Positions 62,124 through 64,000 of a stretch of 64,000 nt of DNA are shown here, one piece after another. Numbering within the stretch: position 1 is the stretch's first letter; each line of letters opens with the position of its first letter. Under the pieces are notes generated by a model, which ran no database searches, was not told the origin of the DNA, and worked only from the letters and a program-made list of their open reading frames with translations. Source of the DNA: Bradyrhizobium xenonodulans. Its GTDB lineage: Bacteria > Pseudomonadota > Alphaproteobacteria > Rhizobiales > Xanthobacteraceae. The stretch covers positions 2,820,501 through 2,884,500 of the forward strand of contig NZ_CP089391.1 of the NCBI RefSeq assembly GCF_027594865.1, in the 5' to 3' direction. The translations under genes and the position numbers were made by a program.

Positions 62124-62465
62124 ATGCATCTGTTTCGTATCACCTTCTGCGCACTGGGCCTCCTCGCTGGCCTCGGCTGCGCCGTGGCCACACCCGGTGC
62201 TGCCGTGCCCGCCTCGGACGAGCCGACCCGGGAAGATTGCAACGCCGCGGTTGCGGAGGCTCGCGCCTTGGCGTCCGCTTTGCCGGCTGATCATCTCTCG
62301 CGCTACTTCGCCGAGCGGCACTTGCATCAGGCCCTGGTGGAAGCCGGTAACGGCGAGTTCGACGAATGCCTCGACATGGCGGCGCGTGCCTCCGACGAGG
62401 TGCGCGAGCGGCGCCACGAGCTGCGGCCGGGCGAACGGCTGAAAGTGCTCGGGGTCGACGAGTAG
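62124..62465 (+). CDS. small exported hypothetical protein
   Basis: A 113-residue protein with a signal-like N-terminus (FRITFCALGLLAGLGCAVATPG, about residues 4-25). The mature part is alpha-helical and charged, with the pattern EDCNAAVAEARALASALP and a cysteine in DECLDMAARA. An in-frame ATG at 62085 would add 13 residues but breaks the signal peptide. Family not recognised. It follows the PHP-like gene in the same direction after a hairpin. Confidence 0.6.
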   Translation: MHLFRITFCALGLLAGLGCAVATPGAAVPASDEPTREDCNAAVAEARALASALPADHLSRYFAERHLHQALVEAGNGEFDECLDMAARASDEVRERRHELRPGERLKVLGVDE

Positions 62466-62577
62466 CAGGATCGCAGAATTTGGCAGATCCTGCACGCTGT
62501 CATCGCAGCGTCATCTTTGCCCGCGCATTGTCGGCTCCGCTCCAGGAATGGGTTCAAGAACAGGTAGATGTCGCGAC

Positions 62578-63201
62578 ATGGATCAGATCGAGCCGCTTTT
62601 CCCGATTCCTCTCCTGCGCTCGCCTGGGCTGCTCCCGCCATCGCTGAACGAAGCGGCCGTGGCCGCGATCCGCAGCACCCGGATCGAAGGTAATCTGCGC
62701 TCGGGCCAGCTCTTCCACACCGAGGTCGCCGACCCCCGCGACAACGAGCTGTTTCGGCAGATCGCCGAGCTTGCCGTCCCGAAGCTGGTCGATTTCGGCG
62801 TCCTGCTGTTCGGCGAAGAGCTGCGCTGGACCGTCAAGGAGATGTGGACCAACATGCTCGAGACCGGCGGAAACCAGACGCTGCATTCCCACGCCAACAG
62901 CTTCGTCTCCGGCATCTTGTATCTGACGCCCTCGCATCCGGCCTGCAAGACGGTCTTCGTGCGGCCGCCCGGCGGTTCCGACTTCTCCTTCCGGCACCAC
63001 ACAAGAAGCGCCGCCATCGGACCCTTTAATGCGGGCAAGTACGTCCTGCCGGAGGCCGAGCCAGGTGATCTCGTGCTTTTTCCAAGCTATCTCTACCACG
63101 AGGTGCCGAGAAACCAGGGCGGTCAGAGAATTACCATCGCCTTCAACGCCATTCCCGATCATCTCGACTGCTGGGGCTATCGCGTCAACTTCGCGCCTTG
63201 A
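62578..63201 (+). CDS. TIGR02466-type putative 2-oxoglutarate-Fe(II) oxygenase
   Basis: A 207-residue protein. EMWTNMLETGGNQTLHSHANS near residue 95 gives a conserved H-x-H, and LYHEVPRNQGGQRITIAFN near residue 170 gives the second histidine and the arginine that binds the oxoglutarate carboxylate, as in the 2OG-FeII_Oxy_5 family. These enzymes hydroxylate unactivated carbons using oxygen and 2-oxoglutarate. The substrate is unknown. A start at 62548 would add ten poorly conserved residues, so 62578 is preferred. Confidence 0.82.
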   Translation: MDQIEPLFPIPLLRSPGLLPPSLNEAAVAAIRSTRIEGNLRSGQLFHTEVADPRDNELFRQIAELAVPKLVDFGVLLFGEELRWTVKEMWTNMLETGGNQTLHSHANSFVSGILYLTPSHPACKTVFVRPPGGSDFSFRHHTRSAAIGPFNAGKYVLPEAEPGDLVLFPSYLYHEVPRNQGGQRITIAFNAIPDHLDCWGYRVNFAP

Positions 63202-63211
63202 GAGAGGCCGA

Positions 63212-64000
63212 TCACTCGTTTCTCAGGCCGAATTCACGAAGCAGCAAATCCCTTGCCTCGCCACGCGACGGCGCCGCCTGATTGATCTTGCGGAGCAGGC
63301 GCGCGGCCGCCGCGCGGTCCGAACCGATCAGGGATCGCGCCATCCCCATCAGCGGCCCGTAAGCCGGATCGAATTCCGCGCTCAGGCGAAGTGCGTCGAT
63401 GAGGCCCGGTGACGCCGCTTCGATCAGGGCAGTTCCGCGCGGATCGCCCGGCAGAGAGGCTCCAGCTTCGAGAAAGCGGTTGCGCGCGGCCCAATAGGCG
63501 TCGAGGCGCGCGCCCAGCGCGTCGTGCTCGGCTCCGCGCGCGAGGAGTTCGTTCGAATCCGGTTGAATATCTTTCGTGACGGCAAGCAGCAGCGACCAGG
63601 GTGCTGCCGTGAGTGCACGGACATTTCGCCGCGCATCGAAGGTCACGAACGGATAATCATCCGTGTTGCGCGGACCTTCGCCGGCGAATGCGGAGAGAGC
63701 GTGCGGGCCCCCGAGATATTGGCCGAGGAGATCGATCGGCGCCTCGAACCCGAGCGGGCGTACAACGGACCCGATGGCGGGATCGCGAAGCCGCGCAGCG
63801 AGCGCCTCGGTATCCAAATGGCCGCCATCGCGCGTTCCGATGAGCGCCAGCATCGGTGTACGGATGCTGTAGTGATTGAGCCAGGCCGAGCCGTCGGGAT
63901 AGACGTCGAGAAAGCCGCGGACGATGGCGCGCAGGGACGGCAGATCGAGCTGGTACAGCGGCAGCCATTGGCAGAAGATGCCGCCGGGCGCCAGCCTGCG
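63212..64000 (-). CDS. spermidine synthase-like protein, C-terminal part (partial)
   Basis: The frame is open to the right edge of the window, and the stop is at 63212. From the edge it reads LAPGGIFCQWLPLYQL, the conserved strand after the catalytic site in spermidine-synthase-like domains of fused membrane aminopropyltransferase proteins. Then come IRTPMLALIGTRDGG and a region with a DDYPFVTF-like segment near 63650, followed by an alpha-helical TPR-like end. The N-terminal membrane part, if present, lies outside the window. Function as a polyamine synthase is inferred from this family match. Confidence 0.8.
   Translation of the reverse strand, partial: RRLAPGGIFCQWLPLYQLDLPSLRAIVRGFLDVYPDGSAWLNHYSIRTPMLALIGTRDGGHLDTEALAARLRDPAIGSVVRPLGFEAPIDLLGQYLGGPHALSAFAGEGPRNTDDYPFVTFDARRNVRALTAAPWSLLLAVTKDIQPDSNELLARGAEHDALGARLDAYWAARNRFLEAGASLPGDPRGTALIEAASPGLIDALRLSAEFDPAYGPLMGMARSLIGSDRAAAARLLRKINQAAPSRGEARDLLLREFGLRNE

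Noticed and set aside
59978..62242. 754-codon minus-strand frame
   Set aside because: Antisense to the PHP-like gene, which has a signal peptide and clear metal motifs in its own frame.
1..64000. tRNA, rRNA, transposase or integrase genes
   Set aside because: None was recognised on either strand by reading; a covariance-model or IS search was not possible.

Overview
The window is GC-rich, densely coded DNA. Its gene content fits Bradyrhizobium or a close relative in the Nitrobacteraceae: many ABC/TRAP uptake systems, aerobic catabolic islands with their own regulators, molybdenum hydroxylase genes, an exopolysaccharide block and HupE/UreJ genes. The genus is an inference from gene families; no rRNA or tRNA is present to prove it. 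I found no phage, CRISPR array or transposase gene.

Layout. (1) 1-3129, minus strand: an aromatic or ring-acid catabolic operon (Dabb protein, maleylacetate reductase, amidohydrolase, 3-hydroxyisobutyrate dehydrogenase-like protein running off the left edge) with a divergent LysR regulator at 3238. (2) 4175-9382, plus strand: xylulokinase and a ribose/xylose-type ABC importer ending at a good terminator. The binding-protein gene has a one-base deletion in its signal peptide. (3) 9458-12013: MarR regulator, FAD aromatic-ring hydroxylase and the 3' remnant of a thiamine-diphosphate enzyme. (4) 12010-21605: a surface-polysaccharide block with a GINT1-like beta-propeller protein, GT4 glycosyltransferase, flippase, FAD oxidoreductase, CelD-like acetyltransferase, O-antigen ligase/polymerase and a secreted GH5 glycanase.

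(5) 21659-28931: a sugar-acid operon (TRAP binding protein, fused DctQ-DctM, VOC protein, RuBisCO-like protein, DUF1537 kinase) with a divergent LacI regulator. Kinase plus RuBisCO-like protein is the signature of oxo-sugar-acid phosphorylation followed by decarboxylation, as in the 3-oxo-isoapionate branch of apiose catabolism. (6) 28932-34211: a non-coding repeat-like stretch, a DUF3750 protein, a small hypothetical and an Mfd-like helicase with a divergent RNA-polymerase-interaction segment.

(7) 34216-56298, all on the minus strand: the most unusual part. A branched-chain-amino-acid-type ABC importer (binding protein, AraC regulator, LivH, LivM, LivG and a LivF fused to a Tm-1-like/UPF0261 domain) runs with almost no gaps into a TIM-barrel PEP-hydrolase-family protein, a 966-residue SPFH/flotillin protein with 44-residue coiled-coil repeats, two SRPBCC proteins, a four-polypeptide molybdenum hydroxylase whose molybdopterin subunit is split in two, MoxR and VWA maturation proteins, an amidohydrolase, a metallo-beta-lactamase-fold hydrolase, an SMP-30/isochorismatase-like fusion and a flavin reductase. 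I read it as one import-and-degradation system: import by Liv, hydroxylation by the Mo enzyme, hydrolytic ring or side-chain opening by the four hydrolases. The substrate is unknown.

(8) 56581-64000: three HupE/UreJ-type membrane proteins with a parvulin, a secreted PHP-like protein with a histidine-rich tail, two small genes (one a 2OG-Fe(II) oxygenase-like protein), and the C-terminal part of a spermidine-synthase-like protein cut by the right edge.
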